Numbered from the stretch's first letter, positions 42,201-52,457 are shown. The stretch is 64,000 nt of DNA from CAVONV01 sp963697355 (GCA_963697355.1 CAVONV010000006.1:115400-179399), one strand, 5' to 3'. Notes: generated by a model not told the origin, from the sequence alone. Translations and numbers: made by a program.

Positions 42201-44268
42201 CTAGACTCCCACCTCGAGCCAGGCTGCACATTGATAGAGACCGATGCCGGCGAGCAATGCGAGGGCCAGAAGCAACGACAGGCTGAATGCCGTCCACCCC
42301 CAGCTCCGTGTCTCCTGACGAATGGCGGCCAACGTGGCCACGCAAGGAATGAAGAGCATCGTGACGACCAAGAACGAAAGCCCTGTTGCCGGCGAAACCG
42401 CCGATGCCACTTTTTCGGCCAGGCCGATTTCGCCTCCGGTGCCATAGAGAACACCCAGCGTTGCAATGGTATTCTCCTTAGCGATAAAGCCGCTCAAGAC
42501 CGCCACGATGAGCCGCCAGTTCATGCCCATCAAGTCGCCGAGCGGGCCCGCAGTGTGCGCGAGCCGCGCGAGATAGCTGTTCTCTACGTTTGGTCCCGGA
42601 AACGTGCTCAGTACCCACACCACCACCGAAAAGACCAGGATGACGGTTCCGGCTTTGCGAACAAACTCCCATATGTTTCTCCACGTGAACCAAGCGATCG
42701 TTCGAAGGTTGGGGGAATGGTAGAGCGGCAGCTCCATGATGAAGGCCGTTGGCTGTCCGTGGAAGAGGATACGGCTCAAGGCGGCGCCGATCAGAACGAG
42801 GACGATGATGTTGACGGCGACGAGACTCCAAGAAATCAGGGCCGCATCGTCTCCGAAAAAGGCGGGAGCCAAGAAGGCGACGACAGCGAGCCGTCCCGTG
42901 CAGGGTACGAGTGGGGCCAGCAGAATTGTGAGGATGCGACCGGAGCGAGATTCAATGATCCGAGTGCCCACCACGGCGGGCACGTTGCAGCCAAAGCCCA
43001 TGCACAAAGGCAGGAAGCTTCTTCCATGGAGCCCGATACGGTGCATGAACCGATCCATGACATACGCCACTCGAGCCAAATAGCCCGTGTCCTCCAGCAA
43101 ACCGAGCCCGGCGAAGAAAACCATCAAGATGGGAAGGAAAGTGAGAACGCTTCCGACGCCGCCGAGCACGCCGTCACAAATGAGGCCACGGATCCATAGC
43201 GGTGCATCGGCAAGAGAATTTCTCGCCCACGCGCTCACTCCAACGACAATGTCCTCGTCTAGCCACCTCTGAACGGGTCCGGCTATCGAGTAGGTTACCC
43301 AGAACAAAAAACCGAATGCTGCGAGTAGCAGCAGGACTCCCCATATCGGGTGAACCGCCGCCTTGTCGAGTCGATCGGTGAGGATGACTTGTCCCATTCG
43401 GGGACGGCTGACCGCTGCACGCACCATGCGACCGATCCAACGGTATCGGCCGCTTGCGATGTCCAAGATGGCGTCCTCGTGCTCATGCAAGAGCACAAGG
43501 ATGCGGTTCCAAGCTTCTCGGGGCAGCCGCTTTTTTCACAGACTCGGTCAGCTCCGCGTCTCCTTCGAGCAGCTTCAATGCGACCCACTCTTCCGTATAG
43601 GGCTCGGGTATCTGCCCGGCAACGAGCTCCCGCACCTCGTTGAACACCTCCCGATGTTCGTCACTGATGCATGGTCGCCGCGGTCGAAAGGCGTTAGGAT
43701 TCCGAGCGACATGTTCAGAGACGGCAACAAGTCTGTCCAAGCCTTGGTTCTTGGTCGCTATAATCGGTACGACGGATAGGCCCAGAGCGGTCTCCAGGAC
43801 ATCGGGATCGATCTGAGCGCCGTTTTGCTCGGCGACATCCATCATATTGAGAGCCAGAACGACCGGTACCGGAAGCACCAACAGCTCGGCGAGAAGGTAC
43901 AAGTTGCGCTCGAGTGCAGAAGCGTCCGCTACCACGACGACAACATCCGGTCGTTCTCTTAGGATGAAATCGCGAGTGATACGCTCCTCGTCGGAGTTGG
44001 CAGTCAAGCTATAGGTCCCGGGCAGATCGACGATACTGAGCTGCGTTTCATCGCGGCGGAAGGTACCCTCTTTACGCTCCACTGTTTTTCCCGGCCAGTT
44101 GCCGACGTGTTGAGAGAGTCCGGTGAGGAGATTGAATATGGTCGACTTGCCGACATTCGGCTGTCCCGCGAGCGCCAAACGAAGAGTCTTTGGGCCGGCC
44201 TGCGGCACCATGGAGGCGGCCGAAGGAGCTGTTTCCTCCTTATTCGGTCGATCTAGACGGACGTTCAT
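42201..44268 (-). CDS. feoB: Ferrous iron transporter FeoB (one frameshift)
   Basis: FeoB imports Fe(II) across the inner membrane. The cytoplasmic G domain has G1 GQPNVGKSTIFNLL, G3 DLPGTYSL and G4 NMMD. The membrane part follows, with gate regions such as GFGCNVPAVVGTR and a second AFIAKENTIATLGVLYGTGG. A single-base shift near 43495 separates the two halves: the first frame ends KKAAAPRS..., whereas the alternative frame reads EAWNRILVLLHEHED and flows into the membrane half. I treat it as one gene. The start is ATG 44268, overlapping feoA by 29 bases, or 44211. The operon lies behind a near-consensus sigma-54 promoter. Confidence 0.92.
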
Positions 44269-44575
44269 CTCGCATCTCACCAACCAAGATCTTGCCTGCC
44301 TGCCCCCGCCCGAGGGCCAAGCGCGTGCCTCGCACCAGCAACAGAATCGGACCCCGTCCGGGATTCTGTAGCACTTCAATCTTCGCTCCTAGGGTCAGTC
44401 CCAGCGCGGCGAGGCGGCCTGCCAGACGTTGTCCGCATTGAAGCTCTCGCACGTAGCCATGTGATCCGGCGGGGAATTGCTCCAAGCTCGTAACGTCTTT
44501 CCCCTCTTTTGTCGAATCTTGCACTAGGCGCTCCTGTTTTTGGCGTTGATGCTGGAGGATCATGCGCCTTCTCAC
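44240..44575 (-). CDS. feoA: FeoA-domain protein
   Basis: This gene encodes a protein of up to 111 residues with an SH3-like FeoA core (LEQFPAGSHGYVREL, AALGLTLGAKIEVLQ, LLLVRGTRLALGRGQAGKIL) after a basic N-terminal extension of about 33 residues. FeoA assists FeoB. An internal Met makes the exact start uncertain. It overlaps feoB and begins 30 bases after the sigma-54 promoter. Confidence 0.9.
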   Translation of the reverse strand: MRRRMILQHQRQKQERLVQDSTKEGKDVTSLEQFPAGSHGYVRELQCGQRLAGRLAALGLTLGAKIEVLQNPGRGPILLLVRGTRLALGRGQAGKILVGEMRDERPSRSTE

Positions 44576-44605
44576 GCGGATCCTGCCCCTGGAGAATGCT
44601 GGATT

Positions 44606-44621
44606 AGCAACACTCGTACCA
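44606..44621 (-). promoter_or_regulatory. Sigma-54 promoter of feoAB
   Basis: On the minus strand TGGTACGAGTGTTGCT differs from consensus only by T for C in the -24 box, with correct spacing. It lies about 30 bases before feoA. The rest of the gap up to 44963 (44622-44963) shows no gene and no Fur-like box that I can see. Confidence 0.65.
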
Positions 44622-44963
44622 ATATCTTTGTGTGTCTGAAAAAAAACGGACAGAATACAATCGTTTGTCTGTCAACAGGTTGAGCGGCTGAGCTCTGTAA
44701 CGAGAATTCGAACCATTTTGAATACGTGTCTTCTAAGGAAAAAACGAGCGAGGCCAATCGAAGTCAGGCAGGCGGTATCTATTGGTTCTAGAAGAGTTCA
44801 GCTGCATGTCATGCCGATGTGACTGATTGATCAGGATTGACTCACTTCACCGCATCTACTTTTGGCAAAGAGGAAGAAGGCAACTCGCAGTGGTTGTTGG
44901 ATGGGCACGAAGATTGTATGAGTTGGCTGGAGAATCCTTCGATTGAATCGAACGATACGGGAC

Positions 44964-46343
44964 ATGAATGAGACAACGAGCAAAAACTATGTTCTGATGA
45001 TTGCGACATTGGTGTCCTTCCTGACGCCATTCATGGGTTCCTCCATCAGCGTTGCGCTGCCCTCGATCGGAAGGGAGCTCTCCATGGATGCGGTTCTACT
45101 AACCTGGGTATCTACTGCCTATCTCATCGTAGCAGCGATGTTGTTGGTGCCTTTGGGTAGGGCTGCGGACATTTACGGAAGAAAGAAGGTCTTCACCTTC
45201 GGCCTGCTTCTCTATACCCTTGCCTCCTTGTTGTGTGCGCTTTCTCCCACTGCTTTCCTGCTCATCGCCTCGCGAGCCGTGCAGGGCATGGGTGCAGCGA
45301 TGATCGCCGGTACGGGAATCGCCATACTGAGCTCCGTTTTTGCGGAAGGGGAGAGGGGGCGGGTGCTGGGGATCAACACGGCCGCTGTCTATCTCGGACT
45401 CTCTCTGGGTCCATTTGTTGGCGGCCTTCTGACCGAGCATCTCGGGTGGAGGAGCATTTTCGCCATCAATGTACCTTTGGGCTTGCTGCTCCTTGGGCTC
45501 GTAGCCTGGAAGATGACCGGGGAATGGGCGGCGGCCAAGGGGGAGAAATTCGATCTTCTAGGCGCTTCTATCTACAGCATCATGCTAGTCGCAATGATGT
45601 ATGGGATCTCACTGCTGCCATCGATCTCGGGCGCGTGGCTCATGCTGTTCGGCGGATTGGCCCTTCTGGTATTCATCAAATGGGAAGCTCGTGCTCGGAG
45701 TCCGGTGCTCGATATAGGTCTTTTTAGGAATAATCCCGTCTTCGCCTTTTCCAACCTGGCGGCGTTGATTCACTATAGCTCAACGTTTGCGGTGGCTTTT
45801 CTTTTGAGCCTTTACCTGCAGTACGTCAGAGGTTTCAGTCCTCAGGCTGCCGGCTCGGTCCTCGTGTGCCAACCTCTCGTTCAAGCGGTGTTCTCTCCGC
45901 TCGCCGGGAGGCTCTCGGACCGGTACGAACCTCGCTTTCTTGCGAGCTCAGGAATGGCTGTGACTGTGGCCGGACTCTTTGGTTTTTCTTTGTTGAAGGA
46001 GACAACGCCTCTGTTGCATATTATTGTGGGCTTGCTCGTTTTCGGACTCGGGTACGCTTTTTTCTCATCTCCCAATACCAATGCGGTCATGGGTTCCGTG
46101 AGTAAGAGGAGCTATGGGGTTGCCTCAGCGACTCTGGCGACCATGCGTCAGACTGGGATGACGCTTAGTATGGGCGTCGTCATGTTTCTTTTCGCCTTGT
46201 ACATTGGCCGGGCAGAGATCACCCCGGAACAGCACGGTCTCTTTCTCGAGAGCGCGAAGGTGGCGTTCATCGTTTTTGGCTGTTCGTGTTTTGTCGGAAT
46301 TTTTGCCTCGTTGGCGAGGGGTGATGTCCGGCGATCCGAATGA
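44964..46343 (+). CDS. MFS drug exporter, DHA2 (EmrB/QacA) type
   Basis: This 459-residue inner-membrane exporter is predicted to have about 14 hydrophobic segments, as in the DHA2 family. Visible marks are TFMGSSISVALPSIG-like segment 1 (PFMGSSISVALPSIGREL), the A motif LGRAADIYGRKKVF, and the antiporter-type motif C region (ASRAVQGMGAAMIAGTG, NTAAVYLGLSLGPFVGG). The upstream TTG at 44943 has GGAG nearby and could be the true start. No regulator is adjacent. Substrate is unknown. Confidence 0.92.
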   Translation: MNETTSKNYVLMIATLVSFLTPFMGSSISVALPSIGRELSMDAVLLTWVSTAYLIVAAMLLVPLGRAADIYGRKKVFTFGLLLYTLASLLCALSPTAFLLIASRAVQGMGAAMIAGTGIAILSSVFAEGERGRVLGINTAAVYLGLSLGPFVGGLLTEHLGWRSIFAINVPLGLLLLGLVAWKMTGEWAAAKGEKFDLLGASIYSIMLVAMMYGISLLPSISGAWLMLFGGLALLVFIKWEARARSPVLDIGLFRNNPVFAFSNLAALIHYSSTFAVAFLLSLYLQYVRGFSPQAAGSVLVCQPLVQAVFSPLAGRLSDRYEPRFLASSGMAVTVAGLFGFSLLKETTPLLHIIVGLLVFGLGYAFFSSPNTNAVMGSVSKRSYGVASATLATMRQTGMTLSMGVVMFLFALYIGRAEITPEQHGLFLESAKVAFIVFGCSCFVGIFASLARGDVRRSE

Positions 46344-46470
46344 GACGTTCTTCTCTTTTTGTGCTACAGCGGAGGTGAGCCTGACCAACATAGTGTGACC
46401 AACTTGGCGCTCATGATCGTGCACGGGCGGCGCCTCAGAACCGCCTCAAGCTGTTTGTTCGAAGTCGGTC

Positions 46471-46815
46471 TTAGAAGAAATAATCACTGTGCGGCCATGC
46501 TTCAACAACTTTACCCCTAGCGATTCGATAAATAGAGGTGACAGAGAACGATTTGTCGGGAGCGCCTTTTCGACGGAGCGTGAATCGGGCCGCAACCGCG
46601 ACCTCGTCTTCTTCACCGATCATTCGTTCAATGGTGCAGCTCGGACTGAATGCCGCCTGGTACTCCGTCACAACTCTTCTTAGACCTTCGCGATTTCCGA
46701 TCGTTGAGTGATCCACGAAGTCTTCGGCGACGTAGTCATCCAGCTTGTTGACGTCACCGCAAAAGACGTCCACGAGGAGACGGTGAACGAGCGCCTTTTT
46801 TTCTTCAATACCCAT
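46471..46815 (-). CDS. SnoaL-like / NTF2-fold protein
   Basis: This 114-residue protein matches the SnoaL-like polyketide-cyclase fold found in many small unassigned proteins: VDVFCGDVNKLDDYVAEDFVDHS near the start, then FTLRRKGAPDKSFSVTSIYRI and a final GKVVEAWPHSDYFF. It could be a small enzyme or ligand-binding protein. It is monocistronic and convergent with the MFS gene. Confidence 0.8.
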   Translation of the reverse strand: MGIEEKKALVHRLLVDVFCGDVNKLDDYVAEDFVDHSTIGNREGLRRVVTEYQAAFSPSCTIERMIGEEDEVAVAARFTLRRKGAPDKSFSVTSIYRIARGKVVEAWPHSDYFF

Positions 46816-47631
46816 CGGCTACTCCTTTCTTGGGCCCCTGATGAACCAATCGACACCTTCGTTTCCGAGAAATGAACGATAGCTCTTGTCTATGGTTCGT
46901 CTTGCGATGTCTTGCATTATTGGAAGATCGTCAGCCCGTACCTTCCCAATCTGAATATCACTCATTGAGGTTCTCTTTTTGGACGCATGACGATGGGTGT
47001 ATCAGGAGTTGCCGATGCCGATCATCCATGGACCGGCGTCAGTGATCCATCAACGATGCGGACAGTTTCTCCCATCGTTGGCCAGGCGTGATGTTCGGTT
47101 AATCGGACGAGCATGTGTTCTCTTTTTCTTCGCCAATCCAGACCTTTCTCGTCGCTGCGGATGACGTGTAGTGATTCATCATCATCAATAAACGATCCAT
47201 TCTTGAGACACATCCTCAGTTCTACGGCTTGAGCACTATTCTATTGGAACAACAACATATTAGGGCGTTTTCTCCCATCACGTCCCGGTTGACAGAAGCA
47301 GCAGCGGGACATACCCACACCTACGCCGGCCAATTTGACAGCTTGCAAGGGACGAAGAGGGACTACCTCCGTGGAGTGTGACAGCCATTTACGTCGCTCT
47401 GGGTCAGCTTTGATGCTTGTGTCAAAGGCAGTTAAACGACCTGTCCACCGGCATCCCTTCTGGACTTGGCACACCGGTTGCTGTCTTGACAAATGGCCGT
47501 TGGTGCAAGAGCCCGTATTTAGGTTGGACTTAGAGAGGGGTGTGAGCGGATTCTTAGAAATGAGATCCGTCTTATCTAGCTCTAAGCGACATTAGAAAAG
47601 GAAACAAGAACATGGAACGGGAGATGGAGTC
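46816..47631. other. Long intergenic region with one sigma-54 promoter
   Basis: In 816 bases I find no convincing gene. A sigma-54 promoter lies at 47467-47482. An inverted repeat (GTCCCG at 47282-47287 with CGGGAC at 47305-47310) lies about 160 bases upstream of it and might bind a regulator. Confidence 0.4.
47467..47482 (+). promoter_or_regulatory. Sigma-54 promoter of the truncated NADH oxidase gene
   Basis: TGGCACACCGGTTGCT matches consensus exactly. The leader to the ATG at 47632 is about 140 bases. Confidence 0.85.
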
Positions 47632-48345
47632 ATGGAAAAGACAGATGTGTTGGTAGTGGGAGGGAGCGCCGCGGGCATCGTTGCCGCGACCACAGGGAAG
47701 TCCTTTCATCCAGCCAAGGACTTCTTGCTCATACGAAAGGAAAAGCAGGCCGTGGTTCCTTGCGGGATCCCCTATATTTTCGGTTCTCTAGAGAGCAGCG
47801 ATGAGGATGTGATCCCGGATGCGGTCCTGAGTAAAGCGGGCGTAAGGATGAGAATCGGCGAAGTCGTCTCTATCGATCTCTCATCGAAAGCCTGCAGGAT
47901 TGATGACGGCACCAAAATAAGCTACCAAAAGCTGATACTGGGTCTTGGTTCCACTCCCTATGTCCCCCATTGGCTGCCGGGCACAGAGTTGGAGAACGTA
48001 TTCACCATACCCAAAGACAAAGCCTATCTCGATAGGCTTCTCGATAAGCTCAGTGGGTGCCGCAACATCGTTGTTGTCGGAGGAGGATTCATCGGTGTCG
48101 AAATGTCGGATGAGCTACATAAGGCCGGGATGAACGTAAACCTCATCGAGATACTGCCACACATTCTGGAGCTTGCCTTCGACGAGGAGTTTGCCATCGA
48201 AGCGGAGGGAATTCTCCAATCGAGGGGAGTCAAAGTAAGAACCGGGGATGGTATCAAGGAGGTGCTGGGGGAGGGGAAGGTCAACGGCGTTCTTTTGAAC
48301 GGCGGAGAGCGGCTCGAAGCAGATGCCGTCATATGGGTGTCATGA
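47632..48345 (+). pseudogene. CoA-disulphide reductase / NADH oxidase, truncated
   Basis: The first 237 residues are a normal start of this FAD/NAD flavoprotein family: VLVVGGSAAGIVAAT, the redox Cys in VVPCGIPYIFG, LGLGSTPYVP, and the NAD site NIVVVGGGFIGVEMSDEL. The family normally runs to about 450-560 residues. Here it stops after DAVIWVS, losing the second FAD segment and the dimerisation domain. The following bases do not continue it in any frame. I judge it broken by a deletion that joined it to a YtxH/Hsp20 remnant. Its promoter is intact. Confidence 0.82.
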
Positions 48346-48424
48346 GGGTGTGGCTTTTGGGGTTGGTGAAACCTGCGCAGACTGCAAGTGCTGCCGTTCG
48401 GAGAGCCAAAACGACTGTTCTCGC

Positions 48425-48525
48425 TTTGTTGGCGGCTTCTTCTTGGTTCGGGGAGCGGCTATGGCGCTCCTTGTTGCGACCTAATCAGAGAAGGCCGCGG
48501 TCACGGTTTCCATTGAGTGATTAAA
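48425..48525 (+). pseudogene. Scar of a YtxH-Hsp20 cassette
   Basis: GGCTTCTTCTTGGTTCGG and GGAGCGGCTATGGCGCTCCT match the ytxH start region (52490-52540). Directly after them, CAGAGAAGGCCGCGGTCACG continuing into CATTGAGTGA matches the end of hsp20 (53244-53276). The roughly 700 bases that separate these parts in the intact cassette are missing, so this is a deletion remnant of a second copy. Confidence 0.7.
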
Positions 48526-48635
48526 CCGCAAGTTTTTTGGAAATGCATTGTCAAACGTCATAGAGCTCAGCGAAACATGTCTGAATGTAGCGCTGATGCA
48601 GCGCCAAGGGTGTCGAGCCATGAAGGAATTCCGAT

Positions 48636-50426
48636 ATGAACGCTAAGAAATCCAAGCCTAAGCGCCAGCCGCTTTTGTTTTTGTCAAAATATCGAAAGCT
48701 CATTGCATTTGCCTTCTTCGCACTGGTCACCGGCATTGCCCTCAGGCATGTGGTCGTCGGTGGGGGGCCTGCGGGTTATCCTGAACTATGTGCCTATTGT
48801 CCCATGGGCGCCATAGCATCCTTATATGTATACCTCGTCCATGGGCAGTTTCTTCATCATATTCACCCAACCTCCTTTGTGGTACTGGGCGCCGTTGTCT
48901 TAGTGACTCTTCTGAGCCGCCGAGCTTTCTGCGGCTGGATTTGTCCCTTCGGGACGCTTCAGGAATGGATCGCGCGGGTAGGCAAGAAGATATTGGGGCG
49001 GAAAATCGAACCAGCAGCATGGCTCGACCGGAATCTCCGCTATCTGAAATACTTGGTGTTGCTGTTGGTGGTTGGCGGAGCCTGGTACGCCGGCACATTG
49101 GTCTTCAGAAAATACGACCCCTATCTCGCTTTTTTTGATTTCGGAGAGTCTCTGAGCATCACATGGCCGGGATATGCCATTTTGGCCGTTGTCATCGTGG
49201 GGGCGTTGTTTATTGAGCGTTTTTGGTGCCGATATGCCTGTCCCCTGGGAGCATTACTTGGTCTGCTCTCGAGAGTCGGCTTCATGAAGATAACCCATGA
49301 AGAGGGGACCTGTACGAACTGCAAAGCTGGTATTCGCCTGTGTCCAATGGGGATCAATCCCACGCTCGAATCCGATCGCCGTTCCGTGGAATGCATACAG
49401 TGCATGGAATGTGTAGCAGTCTGTCCCATCCACAACGCCGTCCATGTCGAAGCGTTCGGCAAACGCTTGCGACCGGCGTTGATAGGGGTAAGCATCGCGG
49501 GAGCGTTTCTGCTCGTCATCGGTGCCGCGCAGTATTTGGACGCATGGCAGACCATCCATGGGGGTCGCGGGCGGACCGTTCGAAGCGCCAATATTGAAGG
49601 AGAAACAGTCACTGGGTCGATGACATTGGATGATGTGCGTGAAGCGCACCATATGGACGAATCGGAGCTGCGTCAGCGACTTGGCATCGATGAGTCCATC
49701 CCTATGGACAAACCGCTTCGTGATTTTCGGCAAACAGAACCCGAAAATATCCCCTCTCCCGGAGAAATCCAGACCCTTCTCGCGGATCGCCGGTCCCGAG
49801 GCCTGCCGATGGAACGTCAATCTGTACCCCAAGTGGAGGAAACGGATCCTGCTGTAACGTCTCCATCGATACCGGCCCGCACGCTACCCCCGAGCGACAG
49901 GGAAGAGGTCCCGTCCGGTGCGGACCCGATCCGGGGATGGATGACCCTGGAACAAGTTCGCAAAATGTACGGATTGGGGGAACCCGAATTTCGCCGATTT
50001 GTCGGTCTTCCGGCATCCATATCTATGGATACGGCGTTGCGCGATCTCGAGATGTTGGGGGATGAGACGCTCCCCTCCACGGAGGATATTCGCAAGCTCT
50101 TTGCGCCTTACAGGCCGATGGGCACGCCGTCACAGGCCTACGGAAAAAACCGAAGTGCTGCGCCTGGGGGCAACCGGCAATTGTCACCATCAACTCGGTC
50201 CCGCGGCATGGGTGGTAGGGGAAGACGGCAAATGGCGACAGGTTCACGTCAGACTATGCGCGGCTCGACCACCTTGCAGGAAGCCCTTGCCTACAGCGGA
50301 AAGACACTTGAACAGGTGAAAAAGGATTGGGATCTGTCATTCGTCGACCCGCAAACGAATATCGGAACGCTTGCGCGGACGCTCGGGATCTCCACGTGGG
50401 AGTTGCGGGACTATTTTGGAAAGTGA
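48636..50426 (+). CDS. NapH-like 4Fe-4S membrane protein with three C-terminal repeat modules
   Basis: This 596-residue protein begins like NapH/CcoG-type membrane ferredoxins: about five hydrophobic segments, CGWICPFGTLQEW, CRYACPLGALLGL, then two ferredoxin sites CTNCKAGIRLCPMG and CIQCMECVAVCPIHNA. It would pass electrons through the membrane. The C-terminal half is unusual. After a last helix at about residue 285-300, a short helical module occurs three times (about 325-365, 432-475, 540-596), with the pattern TLxxV....E.R..LG...S..MD..LRD, linked by Pro-rich or Arg/Gly-rich spacers. A possible partner-docking role is my inference. The ATG follows AAGGAAT. Confidence 0.88.
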   Translation: MNAKKSKPKRQPLLFLSKYRKLIAFAFFALVTGIALRHVVVGGGPAGYPELCAYCPMGAIASLYVYLVHGQFLHHIHPTSFVVLGAVVLVTLLSRRAFCGWICPFGTLQEWIARVGKKILGRKIEPAAWLDRNLRYLKYLVLLLVVGGAWYAGTLVFRKYDPYLAFFDFGESLSITWPGYAILAVVIVGALFIERFWCRYACPLGALLGLLSRVGFMKITHEEGTCTNCKAGIRLCPMGINPTLESDRRSVECIQCMECVAVCPIHNAVHVEAFGKRLRPALIGVSIAGAFLLVIGAAQYLDAWQTIHGGRGRTVRSANIEGETVTGSMTLDDVREAHHMDESELRQRLGIDESIPMDKPLRDFRQTEPENIPSPGEIQTLLADRRSRGLPMERQSVPQVEETDPAVTSPSIPARTLPPSDREEVPSGADPIRGWMTLEQVRKMYGLGEPEFRRFVGLPASISMDTALRDLEMLGDETLPSTEDIRKLFAPYRPMGTPSQAYGKNRSAAPGGNRQLSPSTRSRGMGGRGRRQMATGSRQTMRGSTTLQEALAYSGKTLEQVKKDWDLSFVDPQTNIGTLARTLGISTWELRDYFGK

Positions 50427-50785
50427 GCGCTCCAAGGCAGTCATCGCGGAACACTTAGAAGCTTGTCCAACGACGTGGGGATATTTGGACAAGTCGATTC
50501 TCTATCCATAGCGGTGCAAGCAGAACGGCTGGTTTTTTGCTGGCAGTGATGGAACCGCCAGGGAAACTTACAACGGGATCGGCTCCGGTGCCGTGAGACG
50601 GCTCAGGGTGCACGGTATCCTTGTTGCGGACATTTCCAAACAATTACCGCTGGGGATTTTACTCGTGAAGAGAACGACACCTTTGTCGTTGGATATAGGG
50701 AGGCCTTTCGAAACCGTGCTTGAGTTGGGTAAACAGCCGTGGGCGGCTCGAACTGTGACTACAGAACGGCGCGGGAGGATCTGAA
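50427..50785. other. Intergenic region, no clear gene
   Basis: A 63-codon frame (50593-50784) ends just before the next gene but shows no family features. No sigma-54 match was found. A GGGAGG ribosome site at its end belongs to the next gene. Confidence 0.35.
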
Positions 50786-51427
50786 ATGTGGAGCCTGATT
50801 TCCAAAGAGCTTAGAAATCATGCACCGTTCACAATTTTTGGCACTTTGACCGGTATCCTCATTATGGTGTTTTTTCAGAAGCTCCCGAAGAAAGTTTCAC
50901 TCGACATTTTTTATACCCTTCATCCCGTACACGTGGCACTAAGCGCTCTCGTTACCGCTTCTATTTACAATCTGCACAGATGTGAACATTTCAGCCAAAA
51001 ATGTATCAAAGGCAGATGTAACTTTTGGGTTCTGTTGCTGATTGGTTACTTCGGTTCCATCGGTATTGCCACTCTCAGCGATTCGGTTATTCCTTATTTT
51101 GGGGAATTGCTGCTAGAAATGCCAAATCGAGAAATCCATCTCGGTTTCATAGAGAAGTGGTGGGTCGTGAATCCCTTGGCTGTTGTTGGAGTGGCCATTG
51201 CTTATTTTCGTCCCACAACTAAATTTCCTCATGCCAGCCACGTATTGCTCAGCACCTGGGCCTCGCTATTCCACATTCTTTTGGCTACCGCGAGCTCTTT
51301 GAGCTGGTCGTCTTACCTGCTTGTCTTTGTTTTCTTGTTCTTTGCGGTTTGGACGCCGTGTTGTTTGAGTGACATAGTGTTTCCGCTCCTATTTGTGAAG
51401 GAGCCCAAGAAGGTATCAAAAAGATGA
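50786..51427 (+). CDS. Polytopic membrane protein of unknown function
   Basis: This 213-residue protein has about six hydrophobic segments. HPVHVALSALVTASIYNLHR holds two His in or near a helix, and a cytoplasmic loop has HFSQKCIKGRC with two Cys. The ending AVWTPCCLSDIVFPLLFV adds a CC pair. The His/Cys set suggests metal binding or transport, but I do not recognise the family. The ATG is behind GGGAGG. Its stop overlaps the start of the NifX/zinc-ribbon gene (ATGA), so the two are probably partners. Confidence 0.75.
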   Translation: MWSLISKELRNHAPFTIFGTLTGILIMVFFQKLPKKVSLDIFYTLHPVHVALSALVTASIYNLHRCEHFSQKCIKGRCNFWVLLLIGYFGSIGIATLSDSVIPYFGELLLEMPNREIHLGFIEKWWVVNPLAVVGVAIAYFRPTTKFPHASHVLLSTWASLFHILLATASSLSWSSYLLVFVFLFFAVWTPCCLSDIVFPLLFVKEPKKVSKR

Positions 51428-51924
51428 GAATCGCCATGGCAGCAACCGATAGTGATCCTGATAGCAAAATCCATCATACCTTTGGGAAGTCTCCCCATTT
51501 CATTGTCTTCGATTCAGCAACCGGCGAGACAAAACCGATTCAAAACCCGGCGGAAACGTCCGGAGTCAGTACGGGGGTAGAAGTGGCGCGTATTCTTGTT
51601 GACCAAAGAGTGGACAAGGTGGCTGCGGGGATGTTCGGCGAACGGGTGCAGCGGGTTTTCTCAGATGCAGGAGTGCAAATGGAGGTCGTCAGTGACAAAA
51701 CAGTGAGTGAATATCTTCGGTCATTGCCTGCCTTATCAGCAGGGATGAATCCGTCGCCGTTTACATCAGCTGAATCGACGTCTTTGGACAACGAGCCGGC
51801 CCGAATCGAACGGGGCTCATGTTACTGTTCCAGCTGTGGGTATTCGACAGCAGAAGAAACAGAAGCGCCGTGCTTCCAACGATATTGTCCCGAATGCAAA
51901 ACTCCATTGGAAAGAAAGTTTTGA
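51424..51924 (+). CDS. NifX/NifB-fold protein with C-terminal zinc ribbon
   Basis: This 166-residue cytoplasmic protein has an N-terminal dinitrogenase iron-molybdenum cofactor domain: MRIAMAATDSDPDSKIHHTF, FIVFDSATGETKPIQNP, VDKVAAGMFGERVQRVF. A linker of about 25 residues leads to a four-Cys ribbon CYCSSCGYST ... CPECKTPL. The same ribbon type stands alone at 59.1-59.3 kb. It is coupled to the upstream membrane protein. No nif genes accompany it, so it likely handles another metal cofactor. Confidence 0.85.
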   Translation: MRIAMAATDSDPDSKIHHTFGKSPHFIVFDSATGETKPIQNPAETSGVSTGVEVARILVDQRVDKVAAGMFGERVQRVFSDAGVQMEVVSDKTVSEYLRSLPALSAGMNPSPFTSAESTSLDNEPARIERGSCYCSSCGYSTAEETEAPCFQRYCPECKTPLERKF

Positions 51925-52457
51925 GAACGTATCCTACAGTATTCCCTGTTTTGTGCGGCAAGCATTGGCGTCTGGCAACGCGAAACTTGCTGAGGACACA
52001 TGCGCTTTCTTGCATTGCAGGGAGTGAAAAAATGATGAGAACGGTTTTACCAAGAGTAACGCGTGTCGCACTAGCCATGTTTCAATCTGGTTGAGGATCC
52101 TCTCAAGAGCGTCGTGGTCAAGCAGACGAGAAACTTCCGGCTCTGTTTCATCAGGCGAACACATTACAGAATCACCACATCTTGACGAAACGACAATTCC
52201 TGTATTTTGTGAGACTTGAAGACCGTGTTCCACTCCTGCGGCATCGCTCATGGGGTTGAGTCAGAGTCACCGCCATTCATCCGGAGGAAAATCGTAAAGC
52301 ACTGATCTTAAGTTACTTGTGTCTCCACTGCGATCTGGGGTGGCTGGAACAGGTCTTGCGATAACGAAGAATGGGATGGTGCCGGAAGGATAGTCCGGCG
52401 TCGTCGTGGACGAAAACCGGAAAGCGTCTCGACTGGAATGGGAAAAGGAGTGATGTT
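51925..52457. other. Intergenic region before ytxH
   Basis: This 533-base region shows no well-supported gene. A 20-codon frame at 52032-52094 with GGGAG upstream and a minus-strand frame starting at 52251 (with SRCGDSVMCSPDETEPEVSR) are possible but unproven. A candidate sigma-54 promoter is at 52345. Confidence 0.35.
52345..52360 (+). promoter_or_regulatory. Probable sigma-54 promoter of ytxH-hsp20
   Basis: TGGAACAGGTCTTGCG keeps the invariant GG-N10-GC and differs from consensus at two outer positions. It lies about 100 bases before ytxH. Confidence 0.5.

Noticed and set aside
48343..48400. TGA ending the NADH oxidase as a selenocysteine codon
   Set aside because: The sequence after the TGA does not continue the family in any frame and no conserved Cys is expected there; deletion explains it.
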